Position numbers and translations under genes: made by a program
Assembly (NCBI RefSeq): GCF_028551275.1
Contig: NZ_CP117025.1
Span: 2,041,501 to 2,105,500 of the forward strand
DNA: 64,000 nt
DNA from: Sphingomonas hankookensis
Lineage (GTDB): Bacteria > Pseudomonadota > Alphaproteobacteria > Sphingomonadales > Sphingomonadaceae
Direction: 5' to 3'
Shown here: one piece after another, positions 45,208 to 53,975 of the stretch
Position numbering within the stretch: position 1 is the stretch's first letter
How the letters are laid out: each line of letters opens with the position of its first letter
The notes under the pieces: generated by a model
Told to the model about the DNA's origin: nothing
Database searches by the model: none
Seen by the model: the letters and a program-made list of their open reading frames with translations, nothing else

Positions 45208-46505
45208 GTGGGGCAGGTGGGCGCGTCGCGCTGGTCGAGGATGACGACGACCTGCGCGCATCGACCGCGCAGTTGCTGACGCTGGCCGGGTTCGACGTGG
45301 TGGCTTTTCCGGCGGCGCCGCCCGCGCTGCTCGCGATCGACGCCGATTTCGAGGGGATCGTCGTCACCGACGTGCGGATGCCGCACATGTCGGGGATCGA
45401 ACTGTTCCGCACCCTGCGCGAACGCGATCCGACGCTGCCGGTCGTTCTGGTGACCGGTCATGCCGATGTCGAAACCGCGGTCGATGCGATCAAGAACGGC
45501 GCATGGGATTTCCTGTCCAAGCCGTTCGATCCCGACGCGCTGATCGCGGCCGCCACCCGCGCGATGGCGGCGCGGGCACTCGCGCTCGACAATCGCCGCC
45601 TGCGTGCCGAGGCGGCGGGCGGCGAGGACATGGTGTTGGTCGGCCGGTCACCCGCCATCGCCCGGCTGCGCGAGATGATCCCGGTGCTGGCCGATGCCGA
45701 TATCGACCTGCTGATCGAGGGGGAGACGGGGACGGGCAAGGAACTGCTCGCCCGCGCCATCCACCGGGCGGGGCGGCGGGCGCGGCATCGCTTCGTCGCC
45801 ATCGCCTGTGCCGCGCTGCCCGGGCCGGCGATCGAGGACGAATTGTTCGCCAGCGTGGGCGATCGCGGCATCGTCGGCGCGCAGCGCGGTACGCTTTTCC
45901 TCGACGATATCGACCAGGCGTCGCGCGGATTGCAGGGGCGGCTGACGCAGGTGATCGAGGACCGGGCGATCCGGGGTCCGCGCGATGCGGTGCCGGTGGA
46001 TATCCGCGTCATCGCGACGGCGGCGGAAGAGGCGCAGCGTGGGCCGGATGCGATCGCACCGGCGCTGCTCTATCGCTTGGCCGCGGTACGGCTGCGGATG
46101 CCGCCGCTGCGCGAACGGCGCGACGACGTGCCGCTGCTGTTCGCGCATCTGGTCGATCAGTCGGCCAAGCGGCTGCGGCGCGAGGTGCCGCCGCTGACCC
46201 ATGGCGCGCGCGACCTGCTGGCGCGCCACGACTGGCCGGGGAATGTGCGCGAACTGGCGCACTTCGCCGACCGGTTCGTGCTGAGGCTGGAGGGCGATGG
46301 GGGCGAAGGGGGCGGGAGCGACGCCACGCGTCCGCTGCCCGAACGGATCGCCGCGTTCGAGCGCGAGGCGATCCTGTCCGCGATCGCCGCGACCGGCGGC
46401 GAGATCGGCGCGGCGATCGAGCGGCTGGGGATCCCGCGCAAGACCTTCTATTACAAGGTGCAGCGGCTGGGCATCGACCTGAAGTCGGTGCGCGGCCAGT
46501 CCTGA
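45204..46505 (+). CDS. dctD: DctD-type response regulator with AAA+ domain lacking GAFTGA
   Basis: The 433-residue protein has a receiver domain (phospho-acceptor D56 in VTDVRMPHMSG), an AAA+ domain with Walker A GETGTGKE (~173-180) and Walker B TLFLDD, and a Fis-type helix-turn-helix at the C-terminus (AAIERLGIPRKTFYYKVQ). In DctD and NtrC proteins the sequence after ELF contains the GAFTGA loop that contacts sigma-54; here it reads ELFASVGDRGIVGAQRG, so the loop is shortened and the motif absent. Such regulators (for example TyrR) act with sigma-70. GTG 45204 overlaps the dctB stop. It probably controls dctA, now separated from it by the IS. Confidence 0.85.
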   Translation: MSGAGGRVALVEDDDDLRASTAQLLTLAGFDVVAFPAAPPALLAIDADFEGIVVTDVRMPHMSGIELFRTLRERDPTLPVVLVTGHADVETAVDAIKNGAWDFLSKPFDPDALIAAATRAMAARALALDNRRLRAEAAGGEDMVLVGRSPAIARLREMIPVLADADIDLLIEGETGTGKELLARAIHRAGRRARHRFVAIACAALPGPAIEDELFASVGDRGIVGAQRGTLFLDDIDQASRGLQGRLTQVIEDRAIRGPRDAVPVDIRVIATAAEEAQRGPDAIAPALLYRLAAVRLRMPPLRERRDDVPLLFAHLVDQSAKRLRREVPPLTHGARDLLARHDWPGNVRELAHFADRFVLRLEGDGGEGGGSDATRPLPERIAAFEREAILSAIAATGGEIGAAIERLGIPRKTFYYKVQRLGIDLKSVRGQS

Positions 46506-46512
46506 ACGCCGG

Positions 46513-47238
46513 TCAGTCCAGCCCGTCGTCCGTGACATAGGCGAGGCCGGCGCGGGCCTCCAGCGCGGCACGGTCGCGCATCACGATCCGCCCGCGCGAA
46601 CAGCGGACCATGTGCTCACCCTCTAGGATATGCAGGCAATCGGTGACCGTCGCGCGGCGCAGGTTCAGCGTGGCGGCGATCGACGCATGGGTGACCGACA
46701 TGGTGTCGCCATCGATCCGGTCGTCGATCATCAGCAACAGGCGGGCGATGCGCCGTTCGGGCACGTCGCGCAGCGCCGATGCGAGCGTCCGCGCGATCTG
46801 CATCGAAAAGCGCTGGCCGAAGCTCAGGATCGCCTTCAACAGCGCGCTGTCCTCGTTCGCGGCATCGACGACGGCGGTCGCCGGGATGACGATCGCGCTG
46901 CCGGCCTGGATATGCGCACGGGCGGTGAACGGGGTCGGCTGGTCGCTGAACAGCCGCGACCAGCCGACCACGCCGTCGCGCCCGATCATGCCGACGTCCT
47001 GCGACGACCCGCCGGTCGACAGCGACAGCATCGCCGGCGCCCCTTCGGGAAAGACCAGCCGGTCGATCGGCTCGCCGCTGCGCGTAAGAATATCGCCAGG
47101 TTGTAAAATGACGCGACTGGCCACCGACGCCAATTTACGCCGGGTGTCGGGACGCATGGCGCCCAACAGCCTGTTGTCGGTCGTAGGCAGGGTAGTAGAT
47201 GTCTCGCCCACGCGATCGATATTCACTGCGAAAGCCAT
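46513..47238 (-). CDS. Crp/Fnr-family transcriptional regulator (A)
   Basis: The 241-residue protein has an N-terminal cyclic-nucleotide-binding-like beta-barrel (VILQPGDILTRSGEPIDRLVFPEG, GMIGRDGVVGW) and a C-terminal winged helix (MSVTHASIAATLNLRRATVTDCLHILEGE). It lacks the N-terminal cysteine cluster of FNR, so it is not an oxygen-sensing Fe-S protein. ATG 47238 (MAFAVNIDRV) is chosen; the frame to 47334 runs through the promoter region with its palindrome. It is divergent from the ferritin-like gene at 47379 and converges with dctD with only seven bases between. A second Crp-family gene lies on the other side of the ferritin-like pair. Confidence 0.82.
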   Translation of the reverse strand: MAFAVNIDRVGETSTTLPTTDNRLLGAMRPDTRRKLASVASRVILQPGDILTRSGEPIDRLVFPEGAPAMLSLSTGGSSQDVGMIGRDGVVGWSRLFSDQPTPFTARAHIQAGSAIVIPATAVVDAANEDSALLKAILSFGQRFSMQIARTLASALRDVPERRIARLLLMIDDRIDGDTMSVTHASIAATLNLRRATVTDCLHILEGEHMVRCSRGRIVMRDRAALEARAGLAYVTDDGLD

Positions 47239-47290
47239 TTCGCGTCTTTTGCCTGCAAGATTTGAGGCAATCCAGTCACCCCGGGCATCT

Positions 47291-47306
47291 TGTACGGAAC
47301 CGTACA
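47291..47306. promoter_or_regulatory. Inverted repeat TGTACGG-AA-CCGTACA in a divergent promoter
   Basis: Two perfect 7-bp arms with a 2-bp spacer lie in the 140-bp gap between the Crp-type regulator gene and the ferritin-like gene, 53 bp from the regulator start and 73 bp from the ferritin-like start. It is a good candidate operator for autoregulation and control of the ferritin-like pair. Confidence 0.5.
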
Positions 47307-47378
47307 TCCACCTTTGGCACGCATCGTTTGTCATTTACGGTTCGTTAGGTCGTGACAACGATCCAGGGAGACGGTGTC

Positions 47379-48344
47379 ATGGACGAGCAAATGTCAGTGA
47401 CGCACGCGTTCGATGCGCGGGCGAAGCGGCGTGAGGAACGGCGCGATTTCTTCAAGATGCTGGGCGGCGCTGCAGCAGTTGGCAGCGCCGCTTTTGTTAT
47501 GGCGCAGTCCGGGGAAGCACAGGCGCAAAGCGGTCCGACCGATGCGGACATTCTGAACTTTGCGCTGAACCTCGAATATCTCGAAGCGCAATTCTACTAT
47601 TTCGCGGCGTTCGGCAGCGGGCTTCCCAACTCCATCCTCACCGGCACCGGCGCGCAAGGGGCGGTCACCGGCGGGCGGCAGGTCACCTTCTCCGACACCT
47701 TGGTCGCGCAATATGCCCGCGAGATCGCGGCCGACGAACGTGCGCATGTCGAATTCCTGCGCACGGCGCTGGGCAGCGCGGCGGTCGCGCAGCCGGCGAT
47801 TGACATCAGCGCATCGGCGAACGGTGCCTTCTCCGCCGCCGCACGCGCGGCGGGGCTGATCGGGGCGGGCGCATCGTTCGACCCTTATGCCAGCGACGAG
47901 AATTTCCTGCTGGGCGCGTTCATCTTCGAAGATGTCGGCGTCACCGCCTATAAGGGTGCGGCGCCGCTGCTGAGCAGCAAGACCTTCCTCGAAGCCGCCG
48001 CCGGCATCCTCGCGGTCGAGGCCTATCACGCCGCGATCGTGCGCACGACGCTCTATGCGAAGGGGATTGCGACGCCATCGGCGCAGCTGATCCAGGCGAC
48101 CGATGCTATTTCGAACGCGCGCGACAGCCTCGACGGCACGACCGATCTCGACCAGGGCCTGTCCCCGCTGTCGAGCAACCCGAATGCCAGCAATATCGCG
48201 CCGCTCGACGCGAACGGCATCGCCTTCAGCCGGTCGGCCGGACAGACGCTCAACATCGTCTATCTCAACAACGCTCAGGTGAATGGCGGCGGTTTCTTCC
48301 CGAACGGGGTGAATGGCACCATCCGCGCCAGCGCCGCCAACTGA
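47379..48344 (+). CDS. Tat-exported ferritin-like domain protein (copy 1)
   Basis: The 321-residue protein belongs to the Ferritin_2 group, which includes the plant desiccation-related protein PCC13-62. It begins with a twin-arginine signal ([16 protein letters not shown]21-R22, cleavage after AQAQ). The four-helix part keeps a full di-iron ligand set: E66/E69 in [11 protein letters not shown]120-x-x-H123 in DERAHVEF, E184 in FIFEDVG and E214-x-x-H217 in VEAYHAA. It is therefore likely to fold with iron in the cytoplasm before export. GGAGACGG precedes ATG 47379. It lies 17 bp before a close paralog. Function is unknown; iron storage, peroxide or desiccation protection are possibilities. Confidence 0.82.
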   Translation: MDEQMSVTHAFDARAKRREERRDFFKMLGGAAAVGSAAFVMAQSGEAQAQSGPTDADILNFALNLEYLEAQFYYFAAFGSGLPNSILTGTGAQGAVTGGRQVTFSDTLVAQYAREIAADERAHVEFLRTALGSAAVAQPAIDISASANGAFSAAARAAGLIGAGASFDPYASDENFLLGAFIFEDVGVTAYKGAAPLLSSKTFLEAAAGILAVEAYHAAIVRTTLYAKGIATPSAQLIQATDAISNARDSLDGTTDLDQGLSPLSSNPNASNIAPLDANGIAFSRSAGQTLNIVYLNNAQVNGGGFFPNGVNGTIRASAAN

Positions 48345-48361
48345 ACCTGAGGAGAGACATC

Positions 48362-49366
48362 ATGCAAAACGATCCGATCCTGCAGGTCCTCGAAGCCTGC
48401 GACCAGCGGCGCAACGCGCGTCGCGAGTTCATGCGCTATGCCGGCGGTGCCGCGATCGCCACGGCGGGCGCATCGGTACTGGCCGCGTGCAGCGACAGCG
48501 GCGGCGGCTTCATCACCCCCGGGCCGACGCCTACGCCGACCCCGACCGCGACGACGGCGCTGACCGATGCCGATGTGCTGAACTTCGCGCTGAACCTCGA
48601 ATATCTCGAAGCGCAATTCTATTCCTTTGCCGCGACCGGCGCGGGCCTGCCGAACAGCAGCCTGAGCGGAACGGGCACGCAAGGGGCGGTCAGCGGCGGG
48701 CGGCAGGTGACGTTCACCGATCCGCTGGTGGCGCGCTATGCGCGTGAAATCGCGGCGGACGAAATCGCGCACGTCAACTTCCTGCGCACCGCGCTCGGGT
48801 CGGCGGCGGTGGCGCAGCCGGCGATCGATATCGGCGTGACCGCGACCAGCGCCTTTTCGAATGCGGCACGCGCCGCCGGGCTGATCGGGGCGGGCGCGGC
48901 ATTCGACGTGTACGCCAATGACGAGAACTTCCTGCTTGGCGCGTTCATCTTCGAAGATGTCGGCGTCACCGCCTATAAGGGTGCCGTCGGTTTCGTCAGC
49001 AACAAGACGTTCCTTGAGGCGGCGGCGGGCATCCATGCGGCGGAAGCCTATCATGCGGGCCTGGTCCGGACCGTGCTGTACCGCAAGGGCGTGGCGACTC
49101 CGTCGCTGATCGACGCGACCGAAGCGATCTCGACGGCGCGCGACAGCCTCGATGGCAGCAGCGACCTCGACCAAGGGATTCGCGCGACCGGCAGCGGCAA
49201 TGCAACCGCGTCGAACATCGTGCCGACCGATGGCAGCGGCATCGCGTTCAGCCGGACTCCGGGACAAGTGCTGAACATCGTCTATCTCGATCGGACGGCC
49301 AAGACGGCAGGCGGGTTCTTCCCGAACGGCGTCAATGGCACGATCCGCTCCAGCGCGGCGAATTAA
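48362..49366 (+). CDS. Tat-exported ferritin-like lipoprotein (copy 2)
   Basis: The 334-residue paralog of the preceding gene shares long identical runs such as [34 protein letters not shown] and [11 protein letters not shown]. Its N-terminus differs: [10 protein letters not shown] (twin arginine) leads to a lipobox SVLAAC with lipidation cysteine C43, then a [10 protein letters not shown] linker, so this copy would be membrane-anchored while copy 1 is soluble. The di-iron ligands are kept ([13 protein letters not shown] in [20 protein letters not shown]). GAGGAGAG precedes the ATG. The pair probably arose by tandem duplication. A terminator follows, shared with the convergent regulator gene. 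Confidence 0.82.
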   Translation: MQNDPILQVLEACDQRRNARREFMRYAGGAAIATAGASVLAACSDSGGGFITPGPTPTPTPTATTALTDADVLNFALNLEYLEAQFYSFAATGAGLPNSSLSGTGTQGAVSGGRQVTFTDPLVARYAREIAADEIAHVNFLRTALGSAAVAQPAIDIGVTATSAFSNAARAAGLIGAGAAFDVYANDENFLLGAFIFEDVGVTAYKGAVGFVSNKTFLEAAAGIHAAEAYHAGLVRTVLYRKGVATPSLIDATEAISTARDSLDGSSDLDQGIRATGSGNATASNIVPTDGSGIAFSRTPGQVLNIVYLDRTAKTAGGFFPNGVNGTIRSSAAN

Positions 49367-49373
49367 GGGAGAG

Positions 49374-49402
49374 GGCGGCGTTCCGCGTGTCGGGACGCCG
49401 CC
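49374..49402. terminator. Bidirectional hairpin between ferritin-like pair and Crp-type regulator
   Basis: GGCGGCGTTCC and GGGACGCCGCC (one G-T pair) form an 11-bp stem around a seven-base loop, between two convergent genes. No long T-run on either side. Confidence 0.6.
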
Positions 49403-49407
49403 TTCGC

Positions 49408-50172
49408 TCAGTTGCCGGGGGTGCCGACCAGTCGCTGATAGGCTTCCTCAGGCGGGCCATAGGTCATGGCCGCCATCTCCAACAGCTTTTCGCGGTCGCG
49501 GACGATCACCCGGCCGCGGACCGATTTGATGGCGAGCGTTTCTTCCAATCTATGCAGCGCGTCGGTAATGCTGCTGCGGCGGACCGCCAGCATGAGCCGA
49601 AACTCCTCATGCGTCATCGAGATTTCGTCACCGCGTACCCGGTCGTGGTACAGCAGGATCCAACGCGCCAGCCGCCGTTCGACCGGGTGCGACAGTGCCG
49701 ACACGACCGTCCGGCCCATCTGGATCAGGAACACCTGGATGAAGCGGAGTAGCGCGGCGCGCAGCGTATCGCTGCGTTCGACAGCCGCGAGCAGCCGATC
49801 GGCCGGTATCCGGAGCGCCGTGCCCGGTTCGGCGCGCAGCACGACGTCGTGCGGCGACCGGTCGTCGCCCAGCAGGATCGGCCAGCCGACATAGCCGTCC
49901 GCGCCGAGCAGGCCCACGGCATGCTGCCGTTCGCCGTCGATGACTTCCAGCACGGCGGCGATCCCGCCTTCGAGGAAGTAGACATAATCGATCGACTGAT
50001 CGACGGTGAGCAAAGTGTCCCCGACGACCAGCGAGACCCGTTCGAGGTCGGGGGCGAGCAGGGCGCGGTCCGACGTCGTCAACGCGGCGAGCAGCCGGTT
50101 TTCGCCGCCTTCGCTGACCGGGGTGGCAGGGCGGTCGGCAATGTCACTCGATAGGGTCATCATGGCGGCCAT
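49408..50172 (-). CDS. Crp/Fnr-family transcriptional regulator (B)
   Basis: The ~254-residue protein has a cyclic-nucleotide-binding-like domain (VSLVVGDTLLTVDQSIDYVYFLEGG, VGLLGADGYVGWPILLGD) and a C-terminal winged helix (ISMTHEEFRLMLAVRRSSITDALHRLEET). It has no FNR-type cysteines. Start choice is uncertain: ATGs at 50172, 50163 and 50160 are all in frame; 50172 has GGAAA just before it. It is similar in design to the regulator at 46513 but only distantly related in sequence. It converges on the ferritin-like pair and is divergent from the ccm operon, so it could act on either. Confidence 0.8.
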   Translation of the reverse strand: MAAMMTLSSDIADRPATPVSEGGENRLLAALTTSDRALLAPDLERVSLVVGDTLLTVDQSIDYVYFLEGGIAAVLEVIDGERQHAVGLLGADGYVGWPILLGDDRSPHDVVLRAEPGTALRIPADRLLAAVERSDTLRAALLRFIQVFLIQMGRTVVSALSHPVERRLARWILLYHDRVRGDEISMTHEEFRLMLAVRRSSITDALHRLEETLAIKSVRGRVIVRDREKLLEMAAMTYGPPEEAYQRLVGTPGN

Positions 50173-50263
50173 TTTCCACGCGTTCGGCGACAACGCAATT
50201 GCGAACCGGTCGGTTCGATCCGCATTGCCGTTTGCCCGCGCCTTGCATAGACAGGGCGCGACC

Positions 50264-50989
50264 GTGCCGAGCCTTCACGCCCTTGCCAATCCACGACGAT
50301 TCCTAGCGATCGCCCGCCCGCTGACCCCGATCCTGGTCGGGGCGGGGGCGGCGTTGTTCGCGTTCGGTTGCTGGGCCGGATTGACGCAGACCCCGGCGGA
50401 TTATCTGCAGGGCGAGAGCGTCCGCATCCTCTATGTCCATGTACCCGCCGCGTGGCTGGGGATGGGCGGATGGTCGAGCCTGGCGATCGCCAGCATCGTC
50501 TATCTGGTCTGGCGGCACCCGTTGGCGGCCGTTGCCGCGCGCGCGATCGCGTTGCCTGGGGCGCTGTTCACCGCGCTGTGCCTGGTGACCGGTTCGATCT
50601 GGGGGCGACCGACCTGGGGGACATGGTGGCAATGGGACGGGCGGCTGACGTCGATGCTGCTGCTGTTCTTCGTGTATTTAGCCTATCTGGCACTCGCCCG
50701 TGCCGATGCCGATCGCGACGGCGACGGGCGTATCCCGGCACTGTTCGGTATTGCCGGGACGGCATTGTTGCCGGTCATCCGCTATTCGGTGCTGTGGTGG
50801 CGGACGCTGCATCAGGGGCCGAGTATCACGCTGACCAAATCGACCATCGACCCGACGATCCTGTGGCCGCTGTTCTTCACGGCGGGCGGCGCGAGCCTGT
50901 TGTTCGGTGGGGTCGTGCTGATGCGGATGCGGACCGATCTGGCCCGGATCAAGGCGGAGGCGCGGATGCGTCGGCGGGCGGCGGCATGA
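50264..50989 (+). CDS. ccmC: Heme exporter/handling protein CcmC
   Basis: CcmC brings heme to CcmE in the periplasm during cytochrome c maturation. The 241-residue protein has six hydrophobic helices and the heme-handling WWD-type motif WGRPTWGTWWQWDGRLTS, with LYVHVPAAWLGM before it and ending RIKAEARMRRR. GTG 50264 follows ACAGGGCG; the frame extends to 50006 within the antisense of the regulator gene and is rejected. Its stop overlaps ccmD (ATGA). It is the first gene of the operon here: ccmA and ccmB, which supply the ABC transporter, are not upstream. Confidence 0.92.
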   Translation: MPSLHALANPRRFLAIARPLTPILVGAGAALFAFGCWAGLTQTPADYLQGESVRILYVHVPAAWLGMGGWSSLAIASIVYLVWRHPLAAVAARAIALPGALFTALCLVTGSIWGRPTWGTWWQWDGRLTSMLLLFFVYLAYLALARADADRDGDGRIPALFGIAGTALLPVIRYSVLWWRTLHQGPSITLTKSTIDPTILWPLFFTAGGASLLFGGVVLMRMRTDLARIKAEARMRRRAAA

Positions 50990-51093
50990 ACCATTGGGCG
51001 TTCATTGCGGCGGCGTATGGGGTCACGCTGGGCGGGATCGCCGCGATCACCATTGCTTCATGGGTGGCGATGCGCCGCGCGGAGCGGGGATGA
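50986..51093 (+). CDS. ccmD: Heme exporter protein CcmD (35 residues)
   Basis: This 35-residue protein reads MNHWAFIAAAYGVTLGG and continues as one membrane helix, ending WVAMRRAERG. CcmD is a small inner-membrane protein that stabilises the CcmABC-CcmE complex. It overlaps ccmC by four bases (ATGA) and ccmE by four bases (ATGA), which fixes both ends despite its small size. Confidence 0.9.
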   Translation: MNHWAFIAAAYGVTLGGIAAITIASWVAMRRAERG

Positions 51094-51518
51094 GTCCGAA
51101 ACGGCAACGCATGACGCTGGCTTTGCTGGCGGTGGTCGCGATCGTCGGCGCGGTGCTGCTCGCCATGTCGGCGCTGGGTGAGGAAGCGGCGTTCTTCTAC
51201 GCACCCGCCGATGCCGCCGCCGCGCCGATCGACAAGCCGGTGCGGCTGGGCGGGATGGTCGCGGCAGGATCGGTCCGTCGGGCGGCAGATGGCGTGACGA
51301 TCCATTTCACCGTGACCGATGGCAAGGCGACCGTGCCGGTGCGCTTCGCCGGGATCGTCCCCGACCTGTTCCGCGAAGGATCGGGCGTCGTGGCCGAGGG
51401 ACGGTTCGTGGCAGGCGGCGGGTTCGTCGCCGACAATCTGCTCGCCAAGCACGACGAACGCTACATGCCGCCGCAGGTAGCGGGCAAGATGCACAAGAGC
51501 GAGAGCACCGCCCCATGA
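51090..51518 (+). CDS. ccmE: Cytochrome c maturation heme chaperone CcmE
   Basis: CcmE binds heme covalently in the periplasm and passes it to apocytochrome c. The 142-residue protein has one N-terminal membrane anchor (MTLALLAVVAIVGAVLLAM), an OB-fold body (KPVRLGGMVAAGSV, FTVTDGKATVPVRFAGIVPDLF) and the heme-binding HxxxY motif AKHDERYMPP with its histidine and tyrosine. ATG 51090 overlaps the ccmD stop. It ends 13 bp before ccmF. Confidence 0.94.
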   Translation: MSPKRQRMTLALLAVVAIVGAVLLAMSALGEEAAFFYAPADAAAAPIDKPVRLGGMVAAGSVRRAADGVTIHFTVTDGKATVPVRFAGIVPDLFREGSGVVAEGRFVAGGGFVADNLLAKHDERYMPPQVAGKMHKSESTAP

Positions 51519-51531
51519 GCGATCGCAACCG

Positions 51532-53451
51532 ATGATTGCCGAGGCTGGTCTTGCCGCCTTGTGGCTGGCGGCGGCGATGGCGTTGCTGCAACTGGCGATG
51601 GCGGCGATCGCGCTGACGTCGCGCGAGGCGGAGCCGCCGGCGATCGTGCGGGAGTTGCTGGCGGCGGTGCGGCCGGTCGCGGTAGCGCAGGGGCTGCTGG
51701 CGGCCGGGGCGTTTGCGGCGCTGATCGTGCTGTTCGCGAGGACCGACCTGTCGGTGCTGCTGGTCGCCGAAAATAGCCATTCGGCCAAGCCGATGCTGTA
51801 CAAGATCGCGGCGACCTGGGGCAATCACGAAGGGTCGATGCTGCTGTGGGTCACGGTGCTGGCGGTGGCCGGGGCGGGGATCGCGCTGTTCGAACGGTTG
51901 CTGGCGACGCGTACCCATGCCGCGACGCTGGCAGCGCAGGCGGCGATTGCGGCCGGCTTCTACGCATTTCTGCTGTTCGCCTCCAATCCCTTTGCCCGGC
52001 TGTCGCCTGTACCGCGCGACGGGCTGGGCCTCAACCCGTTGTTGCAGGACCCCGGCCTCGCCTTCCATCCGCCGACGCTCTACCTCGGCTATGTCGGGTT
52101 GTCGGTGGCATTTTCCTTCGCGGTCGGCGCGCTGATCACCCGCGATGTCGGCCGTGATTTCGCGCGGGCGATGCGGCCATGGGTGCTGGGGGCGTGGATT
52201 TTCCTGACGATCGGGATCACGGCGGGCAGCTACTGGGCCTATTATGAGCTCGGCTGGGGCGGCTGGTGGTTCTGGGACCCGGTCGAGAATGCGTCGCTGA
52301 TGCCGTGGCTGGCGGCGACCGCGCTGCTCCATTCGGTGACGGTGCTAGCGACGCGCGATGGGCTGCGGGCATGGACGATCATGCTGTCGGTCGTCGCCTT
52401 TTCGATGTCGATGGTCGGTACGTTCCTGGTGCGATCGGGCATTTTGACCAGCGTCCACGCCTTTGCGGTCGATCCGACGCGGGGCGGGTTCATTTTGGCG
52501 CTGCTGATCCTCTATATCGGCGGAGCATTGGCGCTGTTCGCGTTCCGGGTCGGGACGGTGCGGCAGGGGGCGTTGTTCGAGCCGGTTAGCCGCGAGGGCG
52601 GGCTGGTGCTCAACAACCTGCTGCTGTCGGTCATCCTCGGCATCGTGCTGATCGGGACGCTGTACCCGTTGGTCGCGGAGGCGTTCGGGGTGCAGCTCTC
52701 GGTCGGGCCGCCCTTCTTCAACCGCGCCGCCGGGCCGATCGCGTTGCTGCTGGTTGCGGGCATGGCGGTCGGGCCGTTGCTGCGGTGGCGCCGGGATCGG
52801 GGCGCGGCGGTGCTGCGCCGGGTCGCGGTGCCGGCCGGGGTGACGCTGGTCGTGCTGATCGCGGCGGTCGCGTTCGTCGACAGCGGGTGGTTGCCGAAGT
52901 TCGGGTTGGCGCTGGCCGCCGGGCTGGCGGCCGCCAGCGTCCTGCCGCTGGTCGGGCGGAGCCCGTGGCGGACGCCGCTGCCGATCTGGGGCATGGTCGT
53001 CGCGCATCTGGGCATCGCGGTCAGCCTAGCGGGCATGGCGAGCGACAGCGCGTTTACGCAGGAACGGCTGGTCGCCGCTGCGCCGGGCGAACACCACAAG
53101 GTCGGACCGTTTGACGTGCGCTTCGATGGGATCAAGCCGGTGGTCGGCGATAACTGGTCGGCGGTGCAGGGGCGGCTGACCGTCACGCGCGGAGCGGGCG
53201 GGGCGTTCGTGATGCGGCCCGAACAGCGCTTCTTCGCCAATCCGCCGACCGAAACGAGCGAGGCGGCGCTGGCGACCTATTGGGACGGGCAGCTCTATGC
53301 CGTGCTCGGCCGCGACGATGCCGGCGGGCGGCGGCAATTGCGGCTGTGGTGGAAGCCGTTCGTGACGCTGATCTGGGCCGGTGGCGGATTGATTGCTTTG
53401 GGCGGGGCGATCGCGCTGGTCGGGCGCGTGCGGCGGCGGCAGGCGCGATGA
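51532..53451 (+). CDS. ccmF: Cytochrome c heme lyase subunit CcmF
   Basis: CcmF receives heme from CcmE and joins it to apocytochrome c together with CcmH. The 639-residue inner-membrane protein has many hydrophobic helices, KPMLYKIAATWGNHEGSMLLW near the N-terminus, the WWD heme motif GWGGWWFWDPVENASLMPW, and conserved histidines such as in NSHSAKP and LLHSVTV. Its stop overlaps the ATG of ccmG by four bases. Its length is normal for the family. Confidence 0.95.
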   Translation: MIAEAGLAALWLAAAMALLQLAMAAIALTSREAEPPAIVRELLAAVRPVAVAQGLLAAGAFAALIVLFARTDLSVLLVAENSHSAKPMLYKIAATWGNHEGSMLLWVTVLAVAGAGIALFERLLATRTHAATLAAQAAIAAGFYAFLLFASNPFARLSPVPRDGLGLNPLLQDPGLAFHPPTLYLGYVGLSVAFSFAVGALITRDVGRDFARAMRPWVLGAWIFLTIGITAGSYWAYYELGWGGWWFWDPVENASLMPWLAATALLHSVTVLATRDGLRAWTIMLSVVAFSMSMVGTFLVRSGILTSVHAFAVDPTRGGFILALLILYIGGALALFAFRVGTVRQGALFEPVSREGGLVLNNLLLSVILGIVLIGTLYPLVAEAFGVQLSVGPPFFNRAAGPIALLLVAGMAVGPLLRWRRDRGAAVLRRVAVPAGVTLVVLIAAVAFVDSGWLPKFGLALAAGLAAASVLPLVGRSPWRTPLPIWGMVVAHLGIAVSLAGMASDSAFTQERLVAAAPGEHHKVGPFDVRFDGIKPVVGDNWSAVQGRLTVTRGAGGAFVMRPEQRFFANPPTETSEAALATYWDGQLYAVLGRDDAGGRRQLRLWWKPFVTLIWAGGGLIALGGAIALVGRVRRRQAR

Positions 53452-53975
53452 ACCGTCGCCTGCTCTGGCTTCCGCTGCTCGCCTTCGTCGCGATTGCCGG
53501 GCTGTTCGCGTGGATGCTGCCGCAGCACAGCGACCGGCAGGTGCGTTCCCGACTGGTCGGCAAGCCGCTGCCCCAGTTCAGCCTGGCCCCGGCCGCTCCG
53601 GGCAAGCCGGGATTGACGACCGCGATGTTTCAGGCCGGCAAGCCGCGGCTGTTGAATGTCTTCGGCAGCTGGTGCGTGCCCTGCGCCGCCGAAGCACCGC
53701 AGCTGGCGAAGCTGGCACAGGCGGGCGCGACGATCGACGCCATCGCGATCCGCGATACGCCGGCCGATGTTGCGCGGTTCCTGTCGACCAATGGCGATCC
53801 CTTTGCGGCGATCGGCGACGATCGCAACAGTTCGGTGCAGTTGGCATTGGGATCGTCCGGCGTTCCGGAAACCTTCGTCATCGACGGACAGGGACGGATC
53901 GCGCACCAGCATATCGGGGCGATCCGCGACGAGGATGTGCCGGTCCTGCTCGACAAATTGAAGTCCGCCCGATGA
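53448..53975 (+). CDS. ccmG: Periplasmic thiol:disulfide oxidoreductase CcmG/DsbE
   Basis: CcmG reduces the cysteines of apocytochrome c before heme attachment. The 175-residue protein has one N-terminal membrane anchor (LLWLPLLAFVAIAGLFAWML) and a thioredoxin domain with active site GSWCVPCAAE, a cis-proline region SGVPETFVID and GRIAHQHIGAI. ATG 53448 overlaps the ccmF stop (ATGA), and the stop overlaps ccmH in the same way. Confidence 0.93.
   Translation: MNRRLLWLPLLAFVAIAGLFAWMLPQHSDRQVRSRLVGKPLPQFSLAPAAPGKPGLTTAMFQAGKPRLLNVFGSWCVPCAAEAPQLAKLAQAGATIDAIAIRDTPADVARFLSTNGDPFAAIGDDRNSSVQLALGSSGVPETFVIDGQGRIAHQHIGAIRDEDVPVLLDKLKSAR

Noticed and set aside
47296..47328. EcfG promoter (GGAAC ... 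CGTT) before the ferritin-like gene
   Set aside because: The spacer is 24 bases instead of 16-17.
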